From NCBI RefSeq assembly GCF_025152405.1, contig NZ_CP102292.1:2232001-2296000 (forward strand): DNA of 64,000 nt, read 5' to 3'. Shown here one piece after another: positions 1-10,000 of this stretch (positions are counted from its first letter, which is position 1; each line of letters starts with the position of its first letter). A model generated the notes under the pieces. That model made no database searches and was not told the origin of the DNA. It saw only the letters and a list, made by a program, of their open reading frames with translations. Source of the DNA: [Ruminococcus] lactaris ATCC 29176. GTDB taxonomy: Bacteria; Bacillota; Clostridia; Lachnospirales; Lachnospiraceae. Made by a program: the position numbers and the translations under genes.

Positions 1-852
1 CTGCTGAACTTTCATATTGGCTGCTACCTGATCCAACGGCACATGTCCCGGTCCTTCTACCATAACCTGCACATTATGATCCCAGGCACGCTTTGTCAGC
101 TCACCCAGGCGGACAAGCTCCTCAATCTGACATACATCGGTCGCATCTGCCAGGCATCCCGGTCTGCACGCATCTCCCAGTGAGATTGTCACATCATATT
201 CTTCACAAATATCAAGGATTTCATCATAATATTCATAAAATGGATTTTCTTCTCCTGTCATGCTCATCCACGCAAAGACAAGACTTCCGCCACGACTGAC
301 GATATTCATCTTTCTTTTATGCTTCTTGATCTGATCGATCGTCTTTCTTGTAATTCCGCAGTGCAGCGTCACAAAATCTACTCCGTCCTGTGCGTGCAGA
401 CGTACAACATCCACAAAATCTTTTGCCGTCAGCTCTGACAGATCTCTCTGATAATGAATCACACTGTCATAAACCGGAACGGTTCCAATCATTGCCGGAC
501 ACTCGCTTGTCAGCTTCTGACGGAACGGCTGCGTATTCCCGTGGCTGGAAAGATCCATGATCGCCTCAGCCCCGAGATTGACCGCACTCATGACCTTCTG
601 CATCTCTATATCATAATCTTTACAGTCTCTTGATACTCCAAGATTGACATTGATCTTGGTACGGAGCATACTTCCTACCCCTTCCGGATCCAATGACTTA
701 TGTAATTTGTTCGCACAGATTGCTACTTTTCCCTCAGCCACCAGTTCTCTTAATTTTTCTACCGGCATAAATTCCTTTTCTGCCACGATCTTCATCTGCT
801 CTGTGATGATTCCCTTCCTTGCCGCATCCATCTGCGTCGTATATTCTGCCAT
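1..852 (-). CDS. thiC: Phosphomethylpyrimidine synthase ThiC (C-terminus cut by window edge)
   Basis: Radical-SAM enzyme that rearranges 5-aminoimidazole ribotide into HMP-phosphate, the pyrimidine half of thiamin. About 284 N-terminal residues are present and the reading frame runs off the window start. Family hallmarks read on the minus strand include [43 protein letters not shown] and [13 protein letters not shown]. The C-terminal CX2CX4C iron-sulfur motif lies outside the window. The start is the ATG at 852, preceded by AGGAGAGGA. It begins about 50 bases after the ThiM-ThiE-ThiD fusion gene, so it is probably the third gene of the riboswitch-controlled operon. The order thiW, thiMED, thiC combines salvage and de novo supply of both thiamin halves. 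Confidence 0.95.
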   Translation of the reverse strand, partial: MAEYTTQMDAARKGIITEQMKIVAEKEFMPVEKLRELVAEGKVAICANKLHKSLDPEGVGSMLRTKINVNLGVSRDCKDYDIEMQKVMSAVNLGAEAIMDLSSHGNTQPFRQKLTSECPAMIGTVPVYDSVIHYQRDLSELTAKDFVDVVRLHAQDGVDFVTLHCGITRKTIDQIKKHKRKMNIVSRGGSLVFAWMSMTGEENPFYEYYDEILDICEEYDVTISLGDACRPGCLADATDVCQIEELVRLGELTKRAWDHNVQVMVEGPGHVPLDQVAANMKVQQ

Positions 853-903
853 TTTTCCTCTCCTTTTCTGCTTATTTGTCTCTGATTTTTTCTTTAGAAC
901 TAC

Positions 904-3213
904 TTATTCAAAAATTATTTTTCCCAGTGTATGATCCATCGGTCCCGAACCTGCTCCTAAATCCAGTTGTTCTTTTAATGCCTCCGTCAGATATTCTTTT
1001 GCCTTCTGCACCGCCTCTTCCATTCCTACACCTTTTGCAAGATTCGAGGCGATCGCACTGGAAAGAGTACAACCGGTTCCGTGGGTATTGGGATTTTCCA
1101 CCCGCTCACCACAGATCCAGACTTTTTTCTCCCCCGTACAGAGGAAATCATTTGCATCGTTGATCCGATGACCACCTTTCAATAAAACTGCACAGCCATA
1201 CTCCTCTACAATCTTTTCCGCTGCTGACTCCATATCCTGTGCATTTTTAATCTTCCTTCCGCTAAGCACCTCTGCCTCCGGGATATTCGGTGTGATCAGC
1301 TCCGCCAGCGGAAAAAGCTCTTTCTTCAGAGATTGCTCCGCATCTTTCTGTATCAGCCGATGACCACTGGTTGATACCATCACCGGATCAAGAACGATAT
1401 GCTCTGCCTGATATTCTTTCAGCTTTTCTGCCACAACATGAATGATTTCCCCGGAAGAAAGCATTCCGATCTTCACAGCATCCGGGCGAATATCTGTAAA
1501 AATACTGTCTATCTGCTGCCCGGCAAACTCCGGTGTCACTTCCATGATTCCCTGTACTCCGGTGGTATTCTGTGCCGTCAATGCCATGACAGCACTCATT
1601 CCATACACACCATTGGCTGCCATTGTCTTAAGATCTGCCTGGATTCCTGCTCCTCCACTGCAGTCACTTCCTGCGATGGTAAGCACCTTTTTCATTTCAA
1701 ATGCTTTCAAAAAACGTCGCACCATCTCCGGCTTGTCTTTTGCTGCAAATAATCCGCTCACTACAGCTACTCCGTCAATGCCTGTTCCAGTCAGTTCTTT
1801 TATATTTTCTGCGGTGATTCCGCCGATGGCTACAACCGGGATCTCCACTGCCTCGCAGATTGCACACAGTTCCTCTTTCGCAAGAGTCGTCACATCTGAC
1901 TTGGTCTGACTTCCAAAGACTGCACCGCATCCAATGTAGTCTGCACCTGCCTTTTGTGCCTGCAGAGCTTCTTTTACATTATGGGCACTGCCCCCGATAA
2001 TAAAATCTTCTCCCAGCAGTTCTCTCGCCTTTTCAATTCCCATATCAGACAGCCCCACATGAACTCCGGCTGCACCGATCTTTTTGGCAAGATCCGGCCG
2101 GTCATTTACAATCAATGGCACATGGTGCTTTCTACAGATCTCATTTAATTTCTTTCCTTCTGAAATAATTTCTTCATCCGAAGCGTGTTTCTCCCGGAGC
2201 TGTACACACGTCACGCCTGAACGCACCAGTGTCTCCACTACTGTCTCCAGTGTCTCGCCTTCCGCGAGCCATTTTCTGTCTGTCACCGCATAAAGCCTGA
2301 GCTGCTCCGGTGAAATATATCTTTTTTTGTTCTGTTTCATCCTGCTCTGCACCTCCATTCTCCTGCCTCGCTCCATTTCCATCTTCAATGACAAAGCATC
2401 CAGCAGCCTTATCTGAAAACTTCCTATTCCTTCCTCTTTTTCATCCACAGTCTCCCCGGCTCTTTCCGCACAGTGTCGCCATGTTTCAGCCGCTTCAGCC
2501 GCGGCCTCAAAAGAGTCTGTTCCGTCTCCGCATTTTAATGCACATAATGCGGAAAGCATACAGCCGCTTCCGGTAATTCTGCAGATTCGTCCATCCCCTC
2601 CTGAGATAACTTTCACTCGTTCTCCATCAGAGATCACATCCTGCTCCCCGGTCATACAAACCGTACAACGATATTTTTTTGCCAGTCTGACTGCCAGCCT
2701 CCGGGCTTTTTCCAGCTCCAGTTCCAGTGAGCTTTCTACTCCACCACTCTGGATTCCTGAAAATACTGCATCACCATCCTGCTGACAGCTTTCTGCCGTT
2801 CCTTCTATTTTCTGCCTTTCAGTTCCTAAAACCAGAAATTCCTTTTCATCCTCTGCACGCAATAATGCAGACGCTTCTTCCTGATTGCATCTTATAATAG
2901 AAGGAACGACCGATTGCAGAAGCTGTCCGATCTTCTTTCTCCGGAATTTGCTGGCCCCTGCACCGACCGGATCCAGCACTACCGGATGCCCCAGTCTGTT
3001 CGCACATTTTCCGGCAAGAATACAGGATCTGATCTTTCTTTCGTCCGGCACACCGGTATTCAGTAAAGTGGCCTGACAGATCGCCGTGATCTCTTCCACT
3101 TCCTGTTCATCCTGTGCCATGACTGCACTTCCGCCTGCAGCCAGAAGTACATTCGCCACACTTTGCATCGTAACCGGATTGGTAAGGCAGTGTACTTTTA
3201 CATTCTTTTCCAT
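904..3213 (-). CDS. Trifunctional thiamin enzyme: ThiM-ThiE-ThiD fusion
   Basis: One 769-residue polypeptide carries three thiamin enzymes. Residues about 1-290 are hydroxyethylthiazole kinase (ThiM), with the [11 protein letters not shown] motif and catalytic-type Cys218. Residues about 300-505 are thiamin-phosphate synthase (ThiE), with [16 protein letters not shown] and the phosphate-binding [12 protein letters not shown]. Residues 507-769 are HMP/HMP-P kinase (ThiD), with [19 protein letters not shown] and catalytic-type HGTGC (Cys715). Thiazole phosphate and HMP-pyrophosphate made by the two kinases are the substrates of the central synthase, so the fusion may keep intermediates together. 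The ThiM part carries an acidic stretch around residues 120-165 and is longer than a typical stand-alone ThiM. The gene starts 3 bases after thiW. ThiE/ThiD fusions are known; this three-part order is less usual. No frameshift was seen at the domain borders. Confidence 0.93.
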   Translation of the reverse strand: MEKNVKVHCLTNPVTMQSVANVLLAAGGSAVMAQDEQEVEEITAICQATLLNTGVPDERKIRSCILAGKCANRLGHPVVLDPVGAGASKFRRKKIGQLLQSVVPSIIRCNQEEASALLRAEDEKEFLVLGTERQKIEGTAESCQQDGDAVFSGIQSGGVESSLELELEKARRLAVRLAKKYRCTVCMTGEQDVISDGERVKVISGGDGRICRITGSGCMLSALCALKCGDGTDSFEAAAEAAETWRHCAERAGETVDEKEEGIGSFQIRLLDALSLKMEMERGRRMEVQSRMKQNKKRYISPEQLRLYAVTDRKWLAEGETLETVVETLVRSGVTCVQLREKHASDEEIISEGKKLNEICRKHHVPLIVNDRPDLAKKIGAAGVHVGLSDMGIEKARELLGEDFIIGGSAHNVKEALQAQKAGADYIGCGAVFGSQTKSDVTTLAKEELCAICEAVEIPVVAIGGITAENIKELTGTGIDGVAVVSGLFAAKDKPEMVRRFLKAFEMKKVLTIAGSDCSGGAGIQADLKTMAANGVYGMSAVMALTAQNTTGVQGIMEVTPEFAGQQIDSIFTDIRPDAVKIGMLSSGEIIHVVAEKLKEYQAEHIVLDPVMVSTSGHRLIQKDAEQSLKKELFPLAELITPNIPEAEVLSGRKIKNAQDMESAAEKIVEEYGCAVLLKGGHRINDANDFLCTGEKKVWICGERVENPNTHGTGCTLSSAIASNLAKGVGMEEAVQKAKEYLTEALKEQLDLGAGSGPMDHTLGKIIFE

Positions 3214-3216
3214 TTA

Positions 3217-3735
3217 TTAATTCTCCCTCATCTGCTCCAGGACATGGCTTTTTTCAAGAACCCGAAGGACGATATACGCTAAAATACTTCCTGCAAGCGT
3301 GGAAATAAAAAATGGAATCATATAAACCGTAAAGCCTCCCGGCTCAAGCCCCATTAGAAGCTTTGCCACCGGATAAGCTGCAAGTCCTCCCAGTACTCCT
3401 GTCCCAAGTGCTTCTGCGATACATGTTACATCCAGCCGTTTTGTAAAATGATAAACGATTCCACAGCACAATGCCCCTACCATACTGCCCGGAAAAGCAA
3501 GCAGGCTTCCAATTCCCATGAGATTTCTCAGAAAGCTCGCACAAAATGCGATCCCCACTCCCCACCATGGTCCAAGTATTACTGCGGCAAATACATTTAC
3601 CATATGCTGTACCGGTGCACACTTACTTCCTGCTACCGGCACGCTGAGCAGACTGCCCGCAACGGCTGCCGCTGTCAGCAGACCTGCAACCGCCAGTTTT
3701 GCTGTTGTACTATGCGTTGTCCTGTTCTTCTGCAT
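3217..3735 (-). CDS. thiW: ThiW, ECF transporter substrate-binding (S) subunit
   Basis: Membrane S-component of an energy-coupling-factor transporter, predicted to capture the thiazole precursor of thiamin. The family assignment rests on the hydrophobic helices, the pattern VQHMVNVFAAVILGPWWG, and the location between a TPP riboswitch and thiamin genes. The ECF ATPases and EcfT are not in the window and are presumably shared group II modules elsewhere. An earlier in-frame ATG exists at 3768, but AGTAGGAGGG lies just before the ATG at 3735, so that start is preferred (172 residues). It is the first gene of the thi operon, and only 3 bases separate it from the fusion gene. Imported thiazole would be phosphorylated by the ThiM domain encoded next. 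Confidence 0.9.
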   Translation of the reverse strand: MQKNRTTHSTTAKLAVAGLLTAAAVAGSLLSVPVAGSKCAPVQHMVNVFAAVILGPWWGVGIAFCASFLRNLMGIGSLLAFPGSMVGALCCGIVYHFTKRLDVTCIAEALGTGVLGGLAAYPVAKLLMGLEPGGFTVYMIPFFISTLAGSILAYIVLRVLEKSHVLEQMREN

Positions 3736-3782
3736 TTTATCCCTCCTACTCGTATGAAATGATGTCATGAATCAGAAGATAG

Positions 3783-3810
3783 AAAAAAGAGACTCCCATA
3801 GGGGAATCTC
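3783..3810 (-). terminator. Riboswitch expression-platform terminator
   Basis: On the minus strand a GAGA-TCCC / GGGA-TCTC stem with a short loop is followed by six T residues. It lies directly after the TPP aptamer and before thiW, where an attenuator would stop transcription when TPP is bound. Seen directly in the sequence; the mechanism is inferred from known TPP riboswitches. Confidence 0.85.
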
Positions 3811-3825
3811 TGCTGCTTTTTCGCT

Positions 3826-3915
3826 ATTTCCCTACGTTGGCATTATCCAAATCAGGTTGCGGGTCGAAACCAGTCAGTCTCCTCTCAGCCGGCTTCAGCC
3901 AGCTCCCCTTCTTCA
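3826..3915 (-). promoter_or_regulatory. TPP riboswitch (THI element)
   Basis: The minus strand contains the conserved THI-box segments in order: GGGGAGCTGGC near the 5' side, GGCTGAGAGGAGACT, GACCCGCAACCTGATTTGG, and ATAATGCCAACGTAGGGAA. These form the pyrimidine- and pyrophosphate-sensing arms of the aptamer. It precedes thiW-thiMED-thiC and is followed by a rho-independent terminator, so high TPP should switch the operon off. Confidence 0.96.
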
Positions 3916-3923
3916 TCGGTATG

Positions 3924-3952
3924 ATTATATAACGGTTCTTTCTTTTTTTCAA
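3924..3952 (-). promoter_or_regulatory. Promoter of the thi operon
   Basis: Minus-strand -35 TTGAAA (3947-3952) and -10 TATAAT (3924-3929) with exactly 17 bases between them, just upstream of the TPP aptamer. This is a near-consensus SigA-type promoter. Confidence 0.85.
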
Positions 3953-4007
3953 CTCTTGTATGGTTGAATTGTACAATTTTACTTTCCTTTTTTAGTCACT
4001 CGTTACA

Positions 4008-4036
4008 TTGCCCTGAAAATAAATCAGGTTTATACT
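4008..4036 (+). promoter_or_regulatory. Promoter of the UgpC/MsmK ATPase gene
   Basis: -35-like TTGCCC (4008-4013), a 17-base spacer, and -10 TATACT (4031-4036), about 48 bases before the start codon. It faces away from the thi promoter in the same intergenic region. Confidence 0.7.
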
Positions 4037-4084
4037 GACTCTATGAGTTATTTAGTATTTTATTGATTTAAGGAGGCACTCAAA

Positions 4085-5197
4085 ATGGCAAGTTTATCCC
4101 TTAAGGGTATCCAGAAAATTTATCCTAACGGATTCCACGCAGTAAAAGATTTCAACCTTGAGATCGCAGACAAAGAGTTTATCATCTTTGTAGGACCTTC
4201 AGGATGTGGTAAATCTACAACTCTTCGTATGATCGCCGGACTGGAAGATATTTCAGACGGAACATTCAAGATCGACGGAAAAGTAATGAATAATGTTGAG
4301 GCAAAAGACCGTGATATCGCAATGGTATTCCAGAACTACGCTCTGTATCCTCACATGACGGTATATGATAATATGGCATTCGGACTGAAACTTCGTAAAG
4401 TTCCGAAGGCTGAGATCGACAAAAAGGTCAGAGAAGCAGCAAGAATCCTTGACCTTGAGAAACTTCTTGACCGTAAGCCGAAGGCTCTTTCCGGTGGACA
4501 GAGACAGCGTGTTGCCATGGGTCGTGCTATCGTTCGTAATCCTAAGGTATTCCTTATGGACGAGCCTCTTTCCAACCTGGATGCAAAGCTGAGAGTTCAG
4601 ATGCGTATCGAGATTTCCAAGCTTCATGAGAATCTTGGTGCAACGATCATCTACGTTACTCATGACCAGACAGAGGCTATGACACTCGGAACAAGAATCG
4701 TTGTTATGAAAGACGGAGTTGTTCAGCAGGTAGATACACCTCAGGCACTTTACAATACACCTTGCAACCTGTTCGTTGCCGGATTCATCGGATCTCCGCA
4801 GATGAACTTCATGGATGCCAAGTGTGCAGTAAATGGAGAGGATGTTACTCTTACAGTTGGAAAGCATGTACTGAAAGTTCCTGCTTCCAAAAAGAAAGCA
4901 CTGATCGATGGCGGTTATGATGGAAAGACAGTTGTTCTTGGAATCCGTCCTGAAGATGTTCATGATTCTCAGGCATTCATCAACAACTCTGCTGACAGCG
5001 TGATCGAATCTACGATCAAAGTATACGAGCTTCTCGGAGCTGAAGTATTCCTGTACTTCGATATCGAGGGAACTCAGATGACAGCACGTGTTAACCCACG
5101 TACAACACTCAGAACAGGTGATAAAGCTGTATTCGCTCTTGATATGGAGAAGATCCACGTATTCGACAAAGAGACTGAGTTGACTATTACAAACTAA
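4085..5197 (+). CDS. ugpC: Sugar ABC transporter ATPase, UgpC/MsmK/MalK type
   Basis: Cytoplasmic ATPase subunit for CUT1-family carbohydrate importers, 370 residues, full family length. Visible are Walker A GPSGCGKST (about residue 37), Q-loop VFQNYALYPHMTV, signature LSGGQRQRVAMGRAI, Walker B VFLMDEPLSNLDA, the switch histidine in YVTHDQTEAM, and a C-terminal TOBE/OB regulatory part with LGIRPEDV. It stands alone, with its own promoter and terminator and no permease or binding protein nearby. Gram-positive MsmK/MsmX proteins typically serve several importers. The importer at 31-34.5 kb has a binding protein and two permeases but no ATPase, so this protein is a plausible motor for it. Confidence 0.93.
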   Translation: MASLSLKGIQKIYPNGFHAVKDFNLEIADKEFIIFVGPSGCGKSTTLRMIAGLEDISDGTFKIDGKVMNNVEAKDRDIAMVFQNYALYPHMTVYDNMAFGLKLRKVPKAEIDKKVREAARILDLEKLLDRKPKALSGGQRQRVAMGRAIVRNPKVFLMDEPLSNLDAKLRVQMRIEISKLHENLGATIIYVTHDQTEAMTLGTRIVVMKDGVVQQVDTPQALYNTPCNLFVAGFIGSPQMNFMDAKCAVNGEDVTLTVGKHVLKVPASKKKALIDGGYDGKTVVLGIRPEDVHDSQAFINNSADSVIESTIKVYELLGAEVFLYFDIEGTQMTARVNPRTTLRTGDKAVFALDMEKIHVFDKETELTITN

Positions 5198-5211
5198 TAG
5201 TATAAAATGAG

Positions 5212-5244
5212 GGGGTTGTACTTATTAAGTGCAACCCTTTTTAT
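5212..5244 (+). terminator. Rho-independent terminator after the ABC ATPase gene
   Basis: GGGTTG-ACTTA / TTAAGT-CAACCC hairpin followed by TTTTTATTATT, 15 bases after the stop codon. Confidence 0.9.
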
Positions 5245-5331
5245 TATTCTGTAAAAAGATCTGCACAGCACAGATTTTTTACACTGGGCTTTTTACCCCC
5301 GACATCATTTAATTTATTTTGGAGAAAATTC

Positions 5332-6237
5332 ATGGAACAGACCCCGGAACTTACAAAAGCACTCAGCGAATTAAAGCGTCTCACCGGACTGACAATGCAG
5401 ATCACCGCTGATACCCCTGAAGAGACTGCTGCTGCCCTGGAGCAGATCCGCTGTCTTTGTACCGCTTATCGTGAAAAATATAATAAAAATGATTTTCTTC
5501 TGAGCCTGATGAAGAACGGTATTCCGGCTTATGATATTTACGAGCGTGCCGGACGTCTTCATATCCCGGTTGAAGAAAAGCGGGTGATCTATCTGCTGAA
5601 GACAAAAGAACTCACTGATACGATCATTGAGATCCTGAGAAATCTTTTTCCCCGCAGAGCAAAAACCTATCTTGTTCCGGTCAGCAAGGATATACTTTCT
5701 ATCCTTCACCCGGTCAGGTCAGCCTCTTCCGAAGATGAGATCCGAAAAACCGCCCATATCATCGTAGATACGCTCAATACCGAGGCTCTCGCCCACGTTC
5801 AGATTGCCTACAGTGGCGTGATTGAAAATCTTGCCGAACTGCCAGGTGCTTTCCGTGAAAGTACTTTAGCGTTGAAGGTCGGTGAGCTTTTTTACTCTGA
5901 ACAGACCGTATTTCCGTATAATGAGCTTGGAATCGGACGCCTGATCTATCAACTTCCGGTATCTTTATGCGAAAGCTTTCTCTCGGAGATTTTTGGTGAG
6001 GAAGTTCCCGATGGCTTTGACGAAGAGACTACGCTTGCGGTAAACCGCTTTCTTCAGAACAATCTGAATATTGCAGAAACTGCCCGTCAGCTTCATATGC
6101 ACCGGAATACCCTGATCTATCGTCTGGAGCAGATTCAGAAGCGGACCGGTCTTGATCTGAGGTGCTTTGAAGATGCCATGACGTTCAAAATTGCAACTAT
6201 GGTAATGAATTATCTCCATTCAGAAAGGAAATCATAA
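5332..6237 (+). CDS. PucR/CdaR-type helix-turn-helix regulator
   Basis: A 301-residue cytoplasmic protein with a C-terminal PucR-family DNA-binding domain: FLQNNLNIAETARQLHMHRN followed by TLIYRLEQIQKRTGLDLR (about residues 240-285) is the typical HTH_30 motif. The N-terminal two-thirds has no domain I can name and resembles the GGDEF-like/linker region of CdaR regulators. There is no signal peptide or membrane segment. The start ATG is preceded by GGAG. It lies about 135 bases after the ABC ATPase gene, behind that gene's terminator, and ends 2 bases before the next gene, so the two downstream genes are probably co-transcribed. The ligand and target genes are unknown; a link to the ATPase is only positional. 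Confidence 0.82.
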   Translation: MEQTPELTKALSELKRLTGLTMQITADTPEETAAALEQIRCLCTAYREKYNKNDFLLSLMKNGIPAYDIYERAGRLHIPVEEKRVIYLLKTKELTDTIIEILRNLFPRRAKTYLVPVSKDILSILHPVRSASSEDEIRKTAHIIVDTLNTEALAHVQIAYSGVIENLAELPGAFRESTLALKVGELFYSEQTVFPYNELGIGRLIYQLPVSLCESFLSEIFGEEVPDGFDEETTLAVNRFLQNNLNIAETARQLHMHRNTLIYRLEQIQKRTGLDLRCFEDAMTFKIATMVMNYLHSERKS

Positions 6238-6239
6238 AT

Positions 6240-6740
6240 ATGAATGACGCTTTATACGAACAGCTTGTATCCCGCAGAACGAAACCGCTTTATTATATCC
6301 TGCTTGGTGGTGCTTTTCTCCTTGCAGTTCTGATTGCAGTTTTGGGGACAATGTTCTTTGGAGTTTTCTCTTTCATTGCAGGTGCATTGATCGCATTGAT
6401 CGCTTACTATTTCATTTCTCCGCAGTTAAGTGTAGAATATGAATATACCATTTTAAATCATGACCTTCAGATTGATGCAATCTACAATAAATCAAGAAGA
6501 AAGCCAAAGATGACTTTAGATATCCAGACTGCCGAGATCATTGCTCCAAAAGATTCACACCGTATGGATTCTTACCGGCCGGAAAAGACTTATGATTTTT
6601 CCTCCGGTCGCTCCTCAGAAAAGACTTATGCGATCATGATCTCCTATAAGCAGCAGAACGCCTGTGTCCTGATCGATCCTGATACCAGAATGGTAGATCA
6701 TATGGTACAGTGGATGGGATCTAAAATGTTCACTGACTAA
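6240..6740 (+). CDS. Two-helix membrane protein of unknown function (DUF6106-like)
   Basis: A 166-residue protein with two adjacent transmembrane helices at about residues 18-60 (LLGGAFLLAVLIAVLGT and FSFIAGALIALIAYYFI). A soluble C-terminal part of about 100 residues follows, rich in beta-strand patterns (YEYTILNHDLQIDAIYN). The arrangement resembles PH-like membrane proteins and the uncharacterised DUF6106 family common in Lachnospiraceae; this is recognition by appearance only. It starts 2 bases after the PucR-type regulator, which suggests translational coupling. No catalytic motif is visible. Confidence 0.7.
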   Translation: MNDALYEQLVSRRTKPLYYILLGGAFLLAVLIAVLGTMFFGVFSFIAGALIALIAYYFISPQLSVEYEYTILNHDLQIDAIYNKSRRKPKMTLDIQTAEIIAPKDSHRMDSYRPEKTYDFSSGRSSEKTYAIMISYKQQNACVLIDPDTRMVDHMVQWMGSKMFTD

Positions 6741-6754
6741 ATTTATAATTATTT

Positions 6755-6898
6755 TGTAACTGTTCAGAGCCAAGCAAAATTTCATAAAACAGGTGTAAAA
6801 TGCTTGCATTTTTAAGACTGTTTTTGAAATTTTATTTGGCGGATACGCCACACCGACGAAATGCGTAGCATTTTGGAGGTTGGCTCTGAACAGTTACA
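6755..6898. mobile_element. 144-bp MITE-like element with 19-bp terminal inverted repeats
   Basis: The first 19 bases (TGTAACTGTTCAGAGCCAA) and the last 19 bases are exact inverted copies. TTATTT flanks both sides and may be a target duplication, though the region is AT-rich. No coding potential. It fills the gap between the membrane-protein gene and the AAA protease gene. Confidence 0.7.
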
Positions 6899-6900
6899 TT

Positions 6901-6991
6901 ATTTTTATGCTCATATCGGGTAGGATTGTGGGAGTGCGTAGCACGGAGCAATCCGTAGGCATCAAAGTCGGGGGCTTTTGACCCCGACATC
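6901..6991 (-). repeat. Partial copy of the 193-bp intergenic repeat
   Basis: This is the reverse complement of about half of the element at 11127-11319. It shares the GTGCGTAGCACGGAGCAATCC core and ends with CTTTTGACCCCGACATC, the element's terminal repeat. The other end is missing. It abuts the 144-bp element, so two different small elements are packed into one gap. Confidence 0.75.
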
Positions 6992-7011
6992 TTATTTATT
7001 GTATTCAGTTC

Positions 7012-10000
7012 TCAGGTTTCATCAAATATATTTTGAATCTCATTCTGCGTCAGATGATTTTGTTCAAGAAGTTTCTTCGCAAGTGCTTCCACTTTCTCAC
7101 GCCCGGAACAGATCAGATTTTCCGTCTCTTTCATCTGCTCTTTCAAGAGCCGGTTTGTCCGCTCAATAAATTCTTTTGCCAGTGTTGTATTAAGAATTTG
7201 CTCCGGAGACAGGCAGACAAGATTCTCTTCATCCATACCATAGGTTGCGATCACCCGCATAGCCATATCTGTTGCTGAACGTAAATCACTTGAAGCACCT
7301 GTATTCAGTGATGCCTCTCTTCCAAAAAATACCTTTTCTGCGGCTCTTCCCGCCAGTGACGTTCTGATCTTTCCCAGCAGATCCTCCCTGGAATAATTCG
7401 GCTTATTTTCGGAATTTTCATGCTGCATATATCCGCCAAAATTTCCACGTGATACGATCGTCACATAAGACGGCTTCTCCCCGGCACACCACGCAGCATA
7501 AGCATGACCTGACTCATGGATTGCCACGGACTCATAATAGCCTTGCTCCCAGGTCTTTTTCTCTCCATAATTATATTCTTCTAATGCATCCAGAAGCCTC
7601 TCTCCTGACAACTCTGTTCCTGCCTTTGCAGCATTCCGCATCGCAAGTTCTATGACATTTTGAAGAATTGCAATACTCTGCCCCGTTGTTCTTGCCGCCA
7701 GATTAGAAATAATATCTTCTGAAATTTTATTCTTTCCTTTTTGATTCAACTTCAATTCCAAATACTGCTTACGTTCTTCCTCATTTGGAAGATCCACATA
7801 AATCCGATTATCAAATCTTCGGAGCAAAGCCGGATCTATCCTTCGTTTCTTACCAGATACACTTCCATCCAGATCATAATTTGTTGCTGCAAGAACAAAA
7901 ACCGGTTCTTTCACATTTTCGCGAAATCCATCCATTTCCGTCAACAACGTATTCAGCATGGACTCCGTGTGCTGGCTGGTCGTATCTCCTGTTCGTTCCT
8001 TTGCGATTGCATCAATCTCATCAATAAATATGATCGCCGGAGCATATTTTCTTGCAGTCCTGAACAACCGCCGGATATTTTCCTCACTCTTTCCGACATA
8101 TGAATTCATAAACTGCGTAGCACTGGTCTCAAGAAATGCAACATCTGACTCCCCTGCCATAGCCCTGGCAAGCATCGTCTTTCCGGTACCCGGTGGTCCA
8201 TACAGAAGCACCCCTTTGGGAAGTCTGCGTCCTTCCATGGAATACTTTTTCGGGTTCTTTAAAAATTCTGTAAACCAGGCAAGCTCTGTCTTCGCATTCT
8301 CTGCCCCGATCACTTCTGAGAATTTTGTTGTCGGACGCTGGGCATCCTTCATGATCGCACTCTGGCTGTCCATATCCACAGCCATCCTCTTTTTCAGATC
8401 ATGATACTGAATAAATAATCTCTTTTCATCTGATGAAAGAATCTGTGCTGTATTGAAATCAAGCACATAACCTCTTTTGGCAAACTCTCTGCTCTTTTCC
8501 TCCATAAAAATCTCTTCCAGTATCTGATCAATCTGTCGCTCCACAGTTTCCGGAGCCAATGGATTAACAGGAACAATTCCTGCCATACCTCGTTGATAGA
8601 GCGAATTTTTATCAACCACCGAAAAAATTTTTTCAAATTCAATAAAATAGATTGGAAGATTTATTTCTGATTCTATCAGTTCTGTAAAAAACGACATTCC
8701 CTCAGAATACATATCATCAATACTTACGCCACTCTCATGTTCTTTATTTTCTCCGTAGTATGGATCAATCAGCACCATTGCCACATCTGTGTGCAGTAAT
8801 TTTTCTGCCTCTTTCCTTTCGCTGACTCTGATCATTTCTGCGATTTTGTTCACTTCATTAAAATACGAAAATTCCTCATCCGTACACATCACAAGGACTT
8901 TCGCTCTTTTTTCATTTACAAACAGTTTTAAAATCTCCGCCGGCATTTCTTTTTTATTAATTTTAAAATGTACATTTTCTACCTGATCCATCAATGCTTT
9001 TTGATTTCCTAACTGTCTCGATAATTCAAAGATCTCCCTCTCAAGAAAATTCTTTCCCTGTGCAGATGCAATTCTTGCATCTGTCAGTCCGCCATAATGA
9101 TATAGAAACAATAACGACAGATCCTTATCATAAGTAATCTGATACCCCAGCCTCTGCTCAACTGCCCTGCTTACTTCTGCGAACTGCGTCTCTATCATTT
9201 TCACAAGATGTCTGGTTTTGAGATGGTTGAACATAATGATATTTCCTGAGGCAATCCTGGAGCAGATTGCCTCAGGGAAAAGCTGCTCCCCGGTATATGG
9301 ATTTTTATCTTTCCTGATGGCATCAAGCAGAACGCTCTTAGGCATCCTTGTATAGTCACCGCTCGTCCCATCTTCATACAAAGCTTTTCCTGCATTCGAT
9401 GTAAAAATGATAATACTTTCTGAAAAATCCTCGTCCTGATCCAGAAAATCATTATGTAAAAGTCCCCGGTCAAGAATCTGCAAAAATAAGTGAATCACTT
9501 TTCTGTCCGCTTTTTCTATCTCATCAAAGATCAAGATTCCATCCGGATTTTTCCTCACGAACCTTACAAGCCGCCCCTCTTCCGCTCCCGAAAATTTTTT
9601 AGAACTTCCCATCAGTTCGGTAATGGAAGATGGATTTGAATATTCGCTCATATTAAATACAATCGTCTTTTTTCCGAGATACTCTGCTCCTGTCTCTGCA
9701 AGAAGAGTCTTTCCAACTCCCGGAGGCCCTGCAAATAAGAACACTGCCGCAGGTCTTTTTCTTTTTTCCAGGATATGAAATACCTCCCCTCGAAAGCAGC
9801 CCTGAACAAATTCCATTACTGCTTCGTCCTGGCCCTTCACAGTATCCAGCAGACGGCTTGTCAACTGCTGATATTTCACTGATAATTGTCGGAAATCTAT
9901 CTTTTCCGTCTCTGGTGATTTTTTCACTCCGGGATGATTGTCTTTTTCCGCATTCTCTATCTTTTCTGATCCTGACGTCTCTTTTAATTCTACTGACTTC

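Noticed and set aside
4253-5158. A 301-codon open frame antisense to the ABC ATPase gene
   Set aside because: It is a shadow of a well-supported gene, has no ribosome site, and its cysteine- and serine-rich translation resembles no protein family.
5280-5310. A short match to the end of the MITE-like repeat (CCCCCGACATC) before the PucR-type gene
   Set aside because: Only about 15-20 bases are similar, with no second end or duplication, too little to call a copy.
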